A DNA stretch of 64,000 nucleotides from Arthrobacter sp042667405 (GCF_042667405.1 NZ_JBHVAL010000017.1:1-64000), one strand, 5' to 3'. Counted from the stretch's first letter, positions 48,961 through 57,950 are shown. A program made the numbers and translations. The notes: a model not told the origin generated them from the sequence alone.

Positions 48961-49272
48961 ATGAGCTTCGGCTTGATGCCTGCCGCCACCCCACCAACTT
49001 TCGATCCTTCGGAATGCGCCTCCCGCAGCCACGAAGTCCAGAGGCTCGCATGGCGAATGAAGGCTTGTGTTGACCAGGCAGACAGTGTCCTCGCATCCCT
49101 GCGGAAGCTGCAGCTGGACGAATGGCAGTCCCCGGCCGGACGGGCTTTCCGGACCACGGTTGCCGTCCATGCCTCCGCGCTGATGCGGACCAGGGAAGGG
49201 CTTGACGGCGCAGCAGCTGCGGTCCTGCGGCATTCGCAGAATGTCTCCGTCTCCGGTGAGAGGGGGAAGTGA
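48961..49272 (+). CDS. WXG100-like helical protein
   Basis: 103 residues, all-helical. The second half contains LDEWQSPAGRAFRTTVAVHASALMRTREGLDGAAAAVL; the Trp-x-Ser/Gly-x-x-Ala-x-x-Phe turn between two helices is the WXG100-type pattern of ESX-secreted proteins. The start at 48961 is 9 bases after GGAG. The downstream gene overlaps the stop by 1 bp (TGATG), so the two are made together. No ESX secretion genes are in the window. Confidence 0.7.
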   Translation: MSFGLMPAATPPTFDPSECASRSHEVQRLAWRMKACVDQADSVLASLRKLQLDEWQSPAGRAFRTTVAVHASALMRTREGLDGAAAAVLRHSQNVSVSGERGK

Positions 49273-50618
49273 TGGCTGACGCAGCTCCCATTGGGGCTGG
49301 AGCAGCGCCGAGGCCTTCACCGCCGCCGCCGGACGGCAGCCTCCGTATTCAGGGGGGAGTGGGCGGCATCTCTTTCCAGCTGGAAGAACTGGTGCGCGGA
49401 GCAGATCAGCTCGACGCCATGGCAGGGCAGCTGCTGGATATCGAAGAAGAGGCACGTCGCGTTCAGGATGCACTCATGCCGTATCTCTCCGATTCCTTCG
49501 ATTCAGGCTGTCTCGCCATCGACGAGGTAGCCGAAAGCCGCAAAGACGCAGGCCGGTTGCGCCAGGCCCTGGGCGACGTCAGCGCAAGCGTACGGGCCAG
49601 CCACCGGGATTATGCGGAAACTGAAGCGGGGAACACACGACTCCATCTTCTTGGGCCAGGGGCGATGATGTTCCCGGACCCGGGTCACCTCTTCCCCCTC
49701 GGACGTGACCTCACTGAGGACATCTTGAACCTTTTAGTCAGCCCGGGTCTTGAAGCGGAGCAAGTACTCGGCCTGATGGTGGGCTCGCCGTTGCTGGCAG
49801 CTTTTCAGCCCCGTCCAGTCAGCGTGACGAAGGTCGGAGAAACCGCCGAGGACGTGCAGCCTTCCATGGCCGGGAGTCTCCGCCGCCTTGAGAAGGTCTA
49901 CGACAGGAACAACGGTGAGATTGAGGTTATTGGGTTCGACAACAGCGGTTCATCTTCCTGGATGGTCCTGATTCCGGGCACGCAACCCAATACGCCCTCA
50001 AGCAATCCTTTCGACATCCAGGGAATCGGCGAAGCAGTCGGCTATCGCTCCGCGGATGTCGCTCCTGCCGTGGCGCAGGCCTTGCGTGAAGCGGGGGCGG
50101 AGGCAGGGGACCAGGTGGTGGCGGTAGGGCACAGCCAAGGCGGCGTACACGCCATGAACTTGAGCCGGGACAAGGCGTTTCTCAGTGAGTTCGACCTCAA
50201 ATTTGTTCTTACTGCGGGGGCGCCGGTTGGGGGCATCGTTCCAGAGCCCGGCATCAGTTCCCTTCACTTGGAGCACGTGCAGGACTGGGTCCCGGGAACA
50301 GATGGCCACATGAACCCGGACACCAAGGACCGGGTGACGGTAACGCTGACCGAGCACGTTCAGACGCCTGAAGGGGAAGGACCAGGCTTGGGCCCTGGGC
50401 ACAACCAAGAGAACTATGCGAAGGGAGCCGAACTGGTCGCGGCCAGCGACGATCCATCGTTGGTTGCATCCACTGCGGCGTTCGCCGGCGTGGTCGGAGT
50501 TGGCGGCGCAGCGAAGGTCACCAGGTTCAAGCTCACCCGAGATCCGCTCCCTGATCGCCGGAACAGCATGACGGTGCCCGGCCTTCCCGAATCACGGTCT
50601 ACGGCTGGTTCCCGATGA
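49272..50618 (+). CDS. Alpha/beta hydrolase with WXG-like N-terminal helical domain
   Basis: 448 residues. Residues about 30-125 are helical (GGISFQLEELVRGADQLDAMAGQLLDIEEEARRVQDALMPY), resembling the N-terminal targeting part of ESX-linked proteins. Residues about 200-400 form a lipase/esterase-like domain with VVAVGHSQGGVHAMNLS (nucleophile Ser288), and DWVPGTDGHMNP and GLGPGHNQENY for acid and His. It may act on lipids outside the cell or as an ESX-type effector. I place the start at the ATG at 49272 rather than the GTG one codon before. Its partner is the WXG-like gene. Confidence 0.75.
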   Translation: MADAAPIGAGAAPRPSPPPPDGSLRIQGGVGGISFQLEELVRGADQLDAMAGQLLDIEEEARRVQDALMPYLSDSFDSGCLAIDEVAESRKDAGRLRQALGDVSASVRASHRDYAETEAGNTRLHLLGPGAMMFPDPGHLFPLGRDLTEDILNLLVSPGLEAEQVLGLMVGSPLLAAFQPRPVSVTKVGETAEDVQPSMAGSLRRLEKVYDRNNGEIEVIGFDNSGSSSWMVLIPGTQPNTPSSNPFDIQGIGEAVGYRSADVAPAVAQALREAGAEAGDQVVAVGHSQGGVHAMNLSRDKAFLSEFDLKFVLTAGAPVGGIVPEPGISSLHLEHVQDWVPGTDGHMNPDTKDRVTVTLTEHVQTPEGEGPGLGPGHNQENYAKGAELVAASDDPSLVASTAAFAGVVGVGGAAKVTRFKLTRDPLPDRRNSMTVPGLPESRSTAGSR

Positions 50619-50621
50619 TTC

Positions 50622-51050
50622 CTACCGCTTGCGTGCGCCCGGAATGAGTCCCGCCACCATGGAGATGATGCTGATGATGATCGATGCCAGGATCGCAGTC
50701 CAGAAGAAGGAGTCAAGGGTCAGGTGCACCGGTGTGAAACTGCTCAACCATGCAGTGAGGTACAACATTGCCGCGTTGATCACGATCGTAAAAAGGCCCA
50801 AGGTCAGGATCGTCACCGGCAGCGAAAGAATCTTCACCAAGGGGCGAACGAATGCGTTGACCACGCCGAAAATGAGCCCGATGAACAAATACGCCAAAAT
50901 GATGCCGGCGGTGTCGGCGCCCTGCGTGAGCCCTGCATTTGCCGCGGCTGACTCCGTGGCGCTGGTAGTAATGTCCATGCCCTGCAGCAACCAGGTAGCA
51001 ACCCAGAGAGCCAGCCCATTAATGAGGACGCGGATGATGAATGAACCCAT
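50622..51050 (-). CDS. Phage holin-family (PF04020-type) membrane protein
   Basis: 142 residues with four hydrophobic segments: FIIRVLINGLALWVATWLL, AGIILAYLFIGLIFGVVNAFVRPLVKILSLPVTILTLGLFTIVINAAMLYLTAWL and a last helix (FFWTAILASIIISIISMVAGLIPG). Members of this family are common chromosomal proteins in actinobacteria, despite the holin name; no phage genes surround it. The ATG at 51050 is chosen because the family begins with an MGSFIIR-like sequence. Confidence 0.82.
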   Translation of the reverse strand: MGSFIIRVLINGLALWVATWLLQGMDITTSATESAAANAGLTQGADTAGIILAYLFIGLIFGVVNAFVRPLVKILSLPVTILTLGLFTIVINAAMLYLTAWLSSFTPVHLTLDSFFWTAILASIIISIISMVAGLIPGARKR

Positions 51051-51127
51051 GGGTCCATCGTTCCACATGCACCTGTGCCGTGGCTGGGCGGCTTTGCAGG
51101 CCACTCCGCTGGCGGCAAGGGTACAAG

Positions 51128-51133
51128 TAGGCT
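51128..51133 (+). promoter_or_regulatory. -10 hexamer of leaderless hisC-like gene
   Basis: TAGGCT stands 7 nt before the ATG at 51141 and no ribosome site is visible, as for the genes at 627, 7366, 27473 and 45706. Confidence 0.5.
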
Positions 51134-51140
51134 TGAAGCC

Positions 51141-52259
51141 ATGACTACTACTGACAACGCACCGGAGGGCGTACTCCCTCGACCGGTCGTGGACAGGCTT
51201 CCCAAATACGCTGCAGGTAAACCGCCAGCAGCCATCGAAGGCCTCACCAGCTACAAATTGTCGTCCAATGAAAACCCGCTGCCCCCGATTCCTGCAGTGT
51301 TGCAGGCAATCGCGGACCAGTCCGATATCAACCGCTACCCCGACCCCTTGGCGACGAAGCTCAGGACCGCCCTTGCAGGATTTCTGGATGTCCCGGCTGA
51401 CGATGTCGTCACCGGCGCCGGTAGCCTCGGGGCACTGAACCAGATCCTTGCCACGTTCGCCGGTCAAAATGACGATGGCAAAGCCGATGAAGTGATCTAT
51501 GCCTGGCGTTCGTTCGAGGCTTACCCCATCTGTGTAGGCCTCGCAGGCGCTGCCAGCGTGCAGATTCCGTTGCTGGCAGACGGCCGGCACGATCTCGACA
51601 CCATGGCAGCGGCAGTTACTGTCCGCACAAAGGTGATCCTCCTGTGTACGCCCAACAATCCCACCGGGCCCATCCTCGCCGCTGAGGAAACGGAGCGCTT
51701 TATCCGCTCCGTTCCGCCGCATGTGGTGGTGGTTATCGACGAGGCCTATCAGGAATTCGTCCGTGACCCTGAAGCTGTGGACGGCATTAAGCTGTACCGG
51801 AAATACCCCAACGTGATAGTTCTGCGGACATTTTCCAAGGCCCACGGGCTTGCTGGGCTGCGCGTGGGATACAGCGTGTCAGGCCCGGCTCTCACCCAAC
51901 ACCTCCGGGTGACGGCTACGCCCTTTGCGGTATCGCAAATCGCGGAACGCGCCGCTGTTACCTCGATCGAGAATTTCGACCAGGTTGTGGAAAGGGTACA
52001 AAGCCTCGTGACTGAACGGGATCGGGTAACGGCTGGGTTGCGGGACCTGGGATGGTTTGTCCCCGAGGCCCAAGGCAACTTCATTTGGTTGAATCTGGGT
52101 GAAAACAGTGCCGAGTTTGCAGCCTTGGCTGCTGAGCAGGCGTTGTCTGTGCGTGCCTTCGCCAATGAGGGGGTCCGTGTCAGCATCGGTGAGGTGGAAG
52201 CCAACACCCGATTCCTGAATCTCTGTGCAGGTTATACAAAGGCGCCGCTGGGTTCCTAG
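51141..52259 (+). CDS. hisC: Histidinol-phosphate/aromatic aminotransferase
   Basis: 372 residues of fold type I, branch HisC/Pat. SNENPLPPIPAVLQAI at the N-terminus, LLCTPNNPTGPIL, VIDEAYQEFV and RTFSKAHGLAGLRVGY (PLP Lys) define it. It converts histidinol phosphate/imidazole acetol phosphate or aromatic 2-oxoacids such as phenylpyruvate. No other his genes adjoin, so the aromatic Pat role is as likely as HisC. The leaderless start is at 51141. Confidence 0.85.
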   Translation: MTTTDNAPEGVLPRPVVDRLPKYAAGKPPAAIEGLTSYKLSSNENPLPPIPAVLQAIADQSDINRYPDPLATKLRTALAGFLDVPADDVVTGAGSLGALNQILATFAGQNDDGKADEVIYAWRSFEAYPICVGLAGAASVQIPLLADGRHDLDTMAAAVTVRTKVILLCTPNNPTGPILAAEETERFIRSVPPHVVVVIDEAYQEFVRDPEAVDGIKLYRKYPNVIVLRTFSKAHGLAGLRVGYSVSGPALTQHLRVTATPFAVSQIAERAAVTSIENFDQVVERVQSLVTERDRVTAGLRDLGWFVPEAQGNFIWLNLGENSAEFAALAAEQALSVRAFANEGVRVSIGEVEANTRFLNLCAGYTKAPLGS

Positions 52260-52319
52260 CGGTTAACAAATGCGGAATCCGAACTTACTGCCGATAAAGT
52301 AAGGGACGAAAGCCAAAAG

Positions 52320-52355
52320 TATGCCCGTTCCGGAATGCATTCCGGAACGGGCATA
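52320..52355. repeat. Perfect 36-bp palindrome
   Basis: Every base from 52320 to 52355 is symmetric around GCATGC-like TGCA; each half contains ATGCCCGTTCCGGAA. The inner TTCCGGAA occurs twice and is itself palindromic. It lies 61 bp after hisC and 55 bp before the E1alpha gene, so it could be a terminator for hisC, or an operator for the dehydrogenase operon. Confidence 0.9.
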
Positions 52356-52410
52356 TATCCCAGCGACAGACATTGCCCGGCGGCCAGCCATGGCAAAGCA
52401 AGGAGACGGA

Positions 52411-53604
52411 ATGGGCTCGACACAACTGCCCCCCGGGACGGAAGAATCTCTCGCGGCCACCACCGCGTTGGCAGCCGCGCCAGGCGAAGCTACGGACATG
52501 GTGCAGTTGCTCGGACCCGACGGGACGTTGGGCTCGGACCCAATCTTCTCTGACTACGCCAAGCGGATCGATCCGGAAAAGCTCCGCGTCTTCTATACGG
52601 ACATGGCAAAGATCCGTCGCTTCGACCAGGAATCCACCGCGCTCCAGCGCCAGGGCGAGCTCGCCCTTTGGGTTCCTCTGACGGGCCAGGAAGCCGCGCA
52701 GATCGGCTCCGGTCATGCCAGTCAACCGCAGGACTACATTTTCCCCACGTACCGTGAGCACGGAGTGGCCCTCGTCCGCAACGTGGACCTGGCGGAGTTG
52801 TTGAAGCAGTTCCGTGGCGTGTCCAACGGCGGCTGGGATCCGCGCGAAAACAACTTTCACCTGTACACGCTGGTACTCGCAGCGCAAACGCTTCACGCCG
52901 TGGGCTATGCCATGGGCGTCCAGCGCGACCAGAAATCAGCGGCAGCTGCGGATTCAACCGACCCCAAAGCCGCCGTCATGGCCTACTTCGGCGATGGCGC
53001 CAGCTCCGAGGGCGATGTCCACGAGTCCATGGTGTTCGCAGCCTCCTACAACGCACCGGTTGTGTTCTTCTGCCAAAACAACCACTGGGCAATCTCGGTA
53101 CCCACTGAGGTCCAAACCAAGGTCCCGCTGTCCAACCGCGCCAAGGGCTATGGTTTCCCCGGTATTCGTGTGGACGGCAACGATGTCATAGCTGTCCATG
53201 CAGTCACTGAGTGGGCCCTCGAGCACGCTCGCGAAGGGCGGGGCCCGGTCCTGATTGAGGCCTACACCTACCGGGTTGGCGCACACACCACGGCGGATGA
53301 TCCCACCAAGTACAGGGAATCTGCCGAAGAAGCTGCCTGGCGCGAGAAGGATCCGCTGGACCGCCTGGAAAAGTACCTTCGTGCCGAAGGTCTTGCCGAC
53401 GACGCGTTCTTCGACCAGGTCAAGGCCGACGGCGACGAATTGGCCAAGTACGTTCGCAGCACCACGCACGGGCTGGAAGTTCCGGACATCCGCCAAGCGT
53501 TTGCCAGTGTCTACGCCGAGCAGCATCCGCTGATTGCAGAGGAATTGGCCTGGTTCGAGGAGTACTCGGCGGGCTTCGAGAGCGACCAGGAGGCAGCCAA
53601 CTGA
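52411..53604 (+). CDS. bkdA: 2-oxoacid dehydrogenase E1 component, alpha subunit (branched-chain type)
   Basis: 397 residues. The ThDP motif GDGASSEGDVHESMVFAASYNAPVVFFCQNN is intact, with RVGAHTTADDPTKYR (phosphorylation-loop region) and TYREHGVALVR. With E1beta and E2 it decarboxylates branched-chain 2-oxoacids or pyruvate; actinobacteria use AceE for pyruvate, so the branched-chain role is preferred. The ATG at 52411 follows AAGGAG; upstream in-frame ATGs lack a ribosome site. First gene of a three-gene operon. Confidence 0.9.
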   Translation: MGSTQLPPGTEESLAATTALAAAPGEATDMVQLLGPDGTLGSDPIFSDYAKRIDPEKLRVFYTDMAKIRRFDQESTALQRQGELALWVPLTGQEAAQIGSGHASQPQDYIFPTYREHGVALVRNVDLAELLKQFRGVSNGGWDPRENNFHLYTLVLAAQTLHAVGYAMGVQRDQKSAAAADSTDPKAAVMAYFGDGASSEGDVHESMVFAASYNAPVVFFCQNNHWAISVPTEVQTKVPLSNRAKGYGFPGIRVDGNDVIAVHAVTEWALEHAREGRGPVLIEAYTYRVGAHTTADDPTKYRESAEEAAWREKDPLDRLEKYLRAEGLADDAFFDQVKADGDELAKYVRSTTHGLEVPDIRQAFASVYAEQHPLIAEELAWFEEYSAGFESDQEAAN

Positions 53605-54584
53605 TGGCGACAATGACCATTGCCAAGGCCGTCAATGAGGGCCTCCGCGCAACCCTGACGAAGAACCCCAAGTCGCTCCTGATGGGCGAGGACATCGGCC
53701 ACCTGGGTGGCGTCTACCGGGTGACCGATGGCCTCATCAAGGAATTCGGCGACGACCGCGTCCTTGACACCCCACTGGCTGAGTCCGGCATCGTGGGCAC
53801 TGCCATCGGACTTGCCCTACGGGGATACTCGCCAGTGTGTGAGATCCAGTTCGACGGCTTCGTCTACCCGGCCTTCAACCAGATCACCACCCAGCTTGCA
53901 AAAATCCATGCCCGGAGCCTGGGCAAGCTGACTGTTCCTGTTGTCATCCGAATTCCGTACGGCGGAGGCATCGGCTCCATCGAGCACCACTCCGAGTCGC
54001 CGGAAGCACTGTTTGCCCACACCGCAGGCCTGCGCATCATCAGCCCTTCCAATGCCCATGACGCTTACTGGATGATCCAGAAGGCCGTGGAGTGCCAGGA
54101 CCCGGTGATCTTCTTCGAACCAAAGCGCCGGTATTGGCTCAAGGGCGAGGTCGATGTCGAGAGCCCGGGCCTTTCCGAGGACCCGTTCAAGGCCCACGTC
54201 GTCCGTGAAGGTACCGACGCCACCATCGTTGCGTACGGCCCGTTGGTACCGGTTGCGTTGGCTGCAGCAAATGCCGCCACTGAGGATGGACGGAGCATCG
54301 AGGTCATCGATCTCCGCTCCATTTCCCCCTTGGATTTCGACACGGTGGAAGCCTCGGTCAAGAAGACCGGCCGGTTGATTGTCGCCCACGAGGCCCCAAC
54401 TTTCGGCGGGATCGGCGGTGAGATCGCGGCCCGCATCAGCGAGAGGGCGTTCCTGCACCTCGAAGCGCCGGTAATCCGTGTGGGCGGCTTCCACATGCCT
54501 TATCCGGTCGCCAAGGTGGAGGAGGACTACTTGCCGGACATCGACAAGATCCTTGAAGCCCTGGACCGCTCCCTGGCCTACTAG
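53604..54584 (+). CDS. bkdB: 2-oxoacid dehydrogenase E1 component, beta subunit
   Basis: 326 residues. Starts at the ATG overlapping the E1alpha stop (TGATG). LLMGEDIGHLGGVYRVTDGL, TPLAESGIVGTAIGLALRG and IPYGGGIGSIEHHSESPEALFAHTAGL are typical of E1beta, which completes the ThDP site. FFEPKRRYW is conserved. Translation is coupled to the alpha subunit. Confidence 0.93.
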   Translation: MATMTIAKAVNEGLRATLTKNPKSLLMGEDIGHLGGVYRVTDGLIKEFGDDRVLDTPLAESGIVGTAIGLALRGYSPVCEIQFDGFVYPAFNQITTQLAKIHARSLGKLTVPVVIRIPYGGGIGSIEHHSESPEALFAHTAGLRIISPSNAHDAYWMIQKAVECQDPVIFFEPKRRYWLKGEVDVESPGLSEDPFKAHVVREGTDATIVAYGPLVPVALAAANAATEDGRSIEVIDLRSISPLDFDTVEASVKKTGRLIVAHEAPTFGGIGGEIAARISERAFLHLEAPVIRVGGFHMPYPVAKVEEDYLPDIDKILEALDRSLAY

Positions 54585-54641
54585 AACCCGCCCTGATCCT
54601 GCCCGGCTTCGCTGCCTGGTAACCGGAAATCGAGGACCACT

Positions 54642-56192
54642 GTGACTGTAAAGAAATTCAACCTGCCGGATGTCGGAGAAGGCCTGACCGAGGCCGAGGT
54701 AGTCGCCTGGAAGGTCAAGCCCGGCGACACCGTTGCCATCAACGACGTCCTCTGCGAGATCGAGACCGCCAAGTCCCTCGTCGAGTTGCCGTCCCCCTTT
54801 GCCGGCACGGTCACTGAGTTGTTGGTGGAGGAAGGCATCACGGTCGAGGTGGGCACGGCGATCATCGCCGTTTCGGAGGGCCAGGAAGGCGCCCCCAGCG
54901 CCGCGCCGCAGGCTCCCGCCGCCCAGGAAGGCGCCGCCGGGGAGGTCTTCACCCCCGTCTACGGCAAGCTCACCGCAGAGGCCGGGGAGCAGCCCGCCGG
55001 CGGTCCGTTGGTCGGTTCGGGGCCCAAGGCCGACGCCGTGAAACGCCGTGCCCGCAAAAGGCCGGCCGGCGCAGTGGTTGAGGCTTCCGGGGTCGCCGAA
55101 AATGCCGAAGGAGCCGTTCAGGACAACCAGGCGGTCCTGGCAGCAAAAGCAGCCGAGACGCCGGTTCCGCATCGTCCGACGGCGGCACGCGCCGTCGTTG
55201 AACCCGTACAGCAGGCGGCGACAACCCCGGCTGTACAGCAGCCGGCCGCGACCCGCGGTGCCGCCATTAGCGGCACCATCAGCGGGTTGGTCAACAAGGT
55301 CCTCGCCAAGCCGCCGGTAAGGAAGTTTGCCCGTGATCTTGGCATCGACCTTGCTGACGTCGTCGCCACCGGGCAGCGCGGCGAGGTGACCAGGGAGGAC
55401 CTGGTGAGCTACCAAGCCCAGCGCGATGCCGAACACGATCAGGCAGACACTTTCTGGGGTGCTTCGAGGAAGCCGCAGGACCAGCGGGTGGAGCGCTTGA
55501 CGGTCAAGGGCGTGCGCAAAGCCACCGCCAAGGCCATGGTGGACTCCGCATTCTCCGCACCTCATGTGAGCATTTTTGTGGATGTTGATGCCAGCCGGAC
55601 CATGGAGTTCGTCAAGCGGCTCAAGGTTTCCCGCGATTTCGAGGGCATCAAGATCTCGCCGCTGCTCATCCTCGCCAAGGCGGTCATCTGGGCAGCCGCC
55701 CGCAACCCGAGCGTCAACGCCACGTGGGTGGAGGACGCTGATGGCAAGGGTGGTGCCGAGATCCAGATCAAGCACTTCATGAATCTGGGCATCGCCGCAG
55801 CAACCCCGCGTGGGCTCATGGTTCCCAACATCAAGGATGCCCAGGACCTTTCCCTCAAGGAGCTGGCCCTGGCACTTAATGAGCTGGCTACCAAGGCCCG
55901 GGCAGGCAAGACGCAGCCCGCCGAGATGCAGGGCGGAACGCTGACCATCACCAACATCGGCGCCCTGGGCATTGATACGGGCACTCCGATCATCAATCCG
56001 GGCGAGGTGGCCATCATTGCGTTTGGAACCATCAAGCAGAAGCCGTGGGTGCTGGACGGCGAAGTAATTCCGCGCTGGATCACCACCTTGGGCGGTTCCT
56101 TCGACCACCGCGTGGTGGACGGCGACCTCTCGGCACGCTTCATGGCAGATGTCGCGGCCATTCTCGAAGAACCGGCGCTGTTGCTTGATTGA
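54642..56192 (+). CDS. bkdC: 2-oxoacid dehydrogenase E2 component (dihydrolipoamide acyltransferase)
   Basis: 516 residues. An N-terminal lipoyl domain with EIETAKSLVELPSP (lipoyl Lys44), an Ala/Pro-rich linker, an E3-binding domain (RKFARDLGIDLADVVATGQRGEVTREDL) and a C-terminal catalytic domain ending SFDHRVVDGDLSARF (catalytic His-Asp). It forms the core of the dehydrogenase complex. GTG start after GAGGA; 57 bp follow the E1beta stop. E3 is not encoded here. Confidence 0.94.
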   Translation: MTVKKFNLPDVGEGLTEAEVVAWKVKPGDTVAINDVLCEIETAKSLVELPSPFAGTVTELLVEEGITVEVGTAIIAVSEGQEGAPSAAPQAPAAQEGAAGEVFTPVYGKLTAEAGEQPAGGPLVGSGPKADAVKRRARKRPAGAVVEASGVAENAEGAVQDNQAVLAAKAAETPVPHRPTAARAVVEPVQQAATTPAVQQPAATRGAAISGTISGLVNKVLAKPPVRKFARDLGIDLADVVATGQRGEVTREDLVSYQAQRDAEHDQADTFWGASRKPQDQRVERLTVKGVRKATAKAMVDSAFSAPHVSIFVDVDASRTMEFVKRLKVSRDFEGIKISPLLILAKAVIWAAARNPSVNATWVEDADGKGGAEIQIKHFMNLGIAAATPRGLMVPNIKDAQDLSLKELALALNELATKARAGKTQPAEMQGGTLTITNIGALGIDTGTPIINPGEVAIIAFGTIKQKPWVLDGEVIPRWITTLGGSFDHRVVDGDLSARFMADVAAILEEPALLLD

Positions 56193-56826
56193 CCAGAAGG
56201 CAGAACCGGTTCACACACCTCCGCAGCTGCTGACAGGACCGTGGCGAACCTTCGCGCGGATTCTGACTGAGGTTTTCCAGCCGCCGGTTGTTGTGTTGGT
56301 CCTGCTCTTGATAAGCCCTGCGATCGAACCCGGCTTTCCACGCACCATGGGTTTCGGGCTGCTGGGTGCCTTCTTCGTGTGCATCCTTCCGCTTGCCTAT
56401 GTGCTGGTGATGGTGAAGCTGGGCCGGATTTCGGACCACCATGTCAGCGACCGAAGGCAAAGGCCGGCGCTGCTCTTGATGACGCTGGTCTCTGTCGTGG
56501 CGGGTTTGGTGGTGCTGCAGTTGCTCGGCGCGCCGGTGAGCGTGTCGGTGATGATCATCGCGCTGATCGGCGGCATTGCGGTTTTGGCCGTAGTCAGCGC
56601 CTTCTGGAAGATGAGCGGGCACGCCTCCGCCCTCGCGGCGGCGGTGGTTATCGCTGTCCTCATGTTCGGTCCAGCGTGGCTTCCACTGTTCGTCCTCGTC
56701 CCGGCTGTGGGGTGGTCCCGTTTGGTCCTTCGCGCCCACACCCTGGCCCAGGTCATCGCAGGGTCCCTCTTTGGCGGCATCGTCATCGCAGGACTGTGGT
56801 GGCTGCTGCGGGAGCTGATGCTGTAG
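56185..56826 (+). CDS. PAP2-like phosphatase, atypical
   Basis: About 213 residues with five to six hydrophobic segments. KMSGHASALAA and SRLVLRAHTLAQVIAGSLFGG correspond to PAP2 motifs 2 (SGH) and 3 (SR...H), but the usual Asp of motif 3 is Gln and motif 1 is unclear, so activity may differ. Probably acts on a lipid phosphate at the membrane. The start is uncertain: a TTG at 56185 overlapping the E2 stop, suggesting coupling. Confidence 0.7.
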   Translation: MIDQKAEPVHTPPQLLTGPWRTFARILTEVFQPPVVVLVLLLISPAIEPGFPRTMGFGLLGAFFVCILPLAYVLVMVKLGRISDHHVSDRRQRPALLLMTLVSVVAGLVVLQLLGAPVSVSVMIIALIGGIAVLAVVSAFWKMSGHASALAAAVVIAVLMFGPAWLPLFVLVPAVGWSRLVLRAHTLAQVIAGSLFGGIVIAGLWWLLRELML

Positions 56827-56837
56827 GAGCGACCGGC

Positions 56838-57929
56838 CTAGAAGGCCACCGCCTGACCTGCCCGGACCACCTTGATCGGTGACGGCCGGTCCACCACCAA
56901 CTGGGGTATTGAGTGGGCAGCGAATTCCAGCCGGTCGGAGCTTCCAGGCCTGGAGAAGCCGGCAACTGCCGCCGAGCCAACAAGTTCTGCCCCGGCTGCT
57001 GTAGCGATCCGGAAGCACCGCTCCAATTCCGCGTCAGTCATGGCTCCAGTCCGGTAACCCAGCAGGTGAGCGCGATCCATCATGCTTCCTGACCCGAAGG
57101 GCGACCAGGCATCGCGAACACCGTCCGACCCCAGGGCAACCCGGACACCGTATTTTTCCAGCAGGTCCAGGGCGGGAACGGGGTCGGCTCCAAGCGCGCA
57201 GGTGGCCATCCACATCCCGGCGGTTGCCATTGCGTCAAGCGTTGCCCCAAGTTCTGCTTGCGAGGTCTCGCAGAGCGCAAAGCCGTGGCCGACGGTAGCC
57301 CGCCCCTGCATTCCTTCCGCCACGGTGCGTTCGGCGATCGTCCGGATCTGGGACAGGCCCTCCTGGCCGCCGTCGTGAAGGTGTATATCCAGGTCCCTTC
57401 CGTATTTGCCTGCGAGTCCAAAGACGGCGTCCAGGTGACCCTCCAGGTCTCCGTCCAGTGACAGGGGATCAATCCCGCCCACAAGGTCCGCCCCCTCAGT
57501 CAGGGAGGCTTCCATGAGTTCCAGTGTGCCCGGGTTGCTGAGCAGGCCGAACTGCGGAAACGCAACGATCTGTACATCCAGGTAGGGGGCCAGTTGCTCG
57601 GCTGCGGCCCGCACGCCGTGGACGTTACGCAGGCCGATCTGCGGAGCAATGTCCACGTGGGCGCGCATCGCCATGGTCCCATTCATGACGGCCTGCTTCA
57701 TCAGGGCAAGAGCGCGTTCCTCAACGGTGGTCTGGAACGCGAGCTGGGTGCGGAGGTCATTATCTATGAAGTCCCTGAGGCTGTGCGCTGTTTGCCTGGA
57801 CAGCCAAGGACTGCCCCACGAGGTCTTGTCGGGGTGGATATGCGCATCCACGAAGCCTGGAGTGTGCAGAACGTTTTGCCCATGGCCGGGTTGTGCGTGG
57901 GTTGGGCTGAGCCGCGAGAGTGTAGTCAT
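56838..57929 (-). CDS. Amidohydrolase (cytosine deaminase-like), short N-terminus
   Basis: 363 residues. FVDAHIHPDKTSWG gives the metal HxH, followed by AMRAHVDI, HLHDGGQEG, VGHGFALCE and LGSDGVRDAWSPFG (metal Asp), the pattern of CodA/isoguanine-like deaminases. The chain begins about 20 residues before HxH, without the N-terminal beta-sandwich strands of typical cytosine deaminases, so it may be a shortened or distinct member. Divergent from the APC permease, which may import its substrate. Confidence 0.82.
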   Translation of the reverse strand: MTTLSRLSPTHAQPGHGQNVLHTPGFVDAHIHPDKTSWGSPWLSRQTAHSLRDFIDNDLRTQLAFQTTVEERALALMKQAVMNGTMAMRAHVDIAPQIGLRNVHGVRAAAEQLAPYLDVQIVAFPQFGLLSNPGTLELMEASLTEGADLVGGIDPLSLDGDLEGHLDAVFGLAGKYGRDLDIHLHDGGQEGLSQIRTIAERTVAEGMQGRATVGHGFALCETSQAELGATLDAMATAGMWMATCALGADPVPALDLLEKYGVRVALGSDGVRDAWSPFGSGSMMDRAHLLGYRTGAMTDAELERCFRIATAAGAELVGSAAVAGFSRPGSSDRLEFAAHSIPQLVVDRPSPIKVVRAGQAVAF

Positions 57930-57950
57930 CGATGTCCCTTCTGTGCTTGA

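Noticed and set aside
50622..51050. Possible prophage because of a holin-family protein
   Set aside because: This family is common in non-phage actinobacterial loci, and the neighbours are purB, an ESX-like pair and hisC-like genes with no phage genes.
53817..56108. 763-codon open frame on the minus strand
   Set aside because: Lies antisense to the E1beta and E2 genes, which have clear family motifs; the reverse frame shows none.
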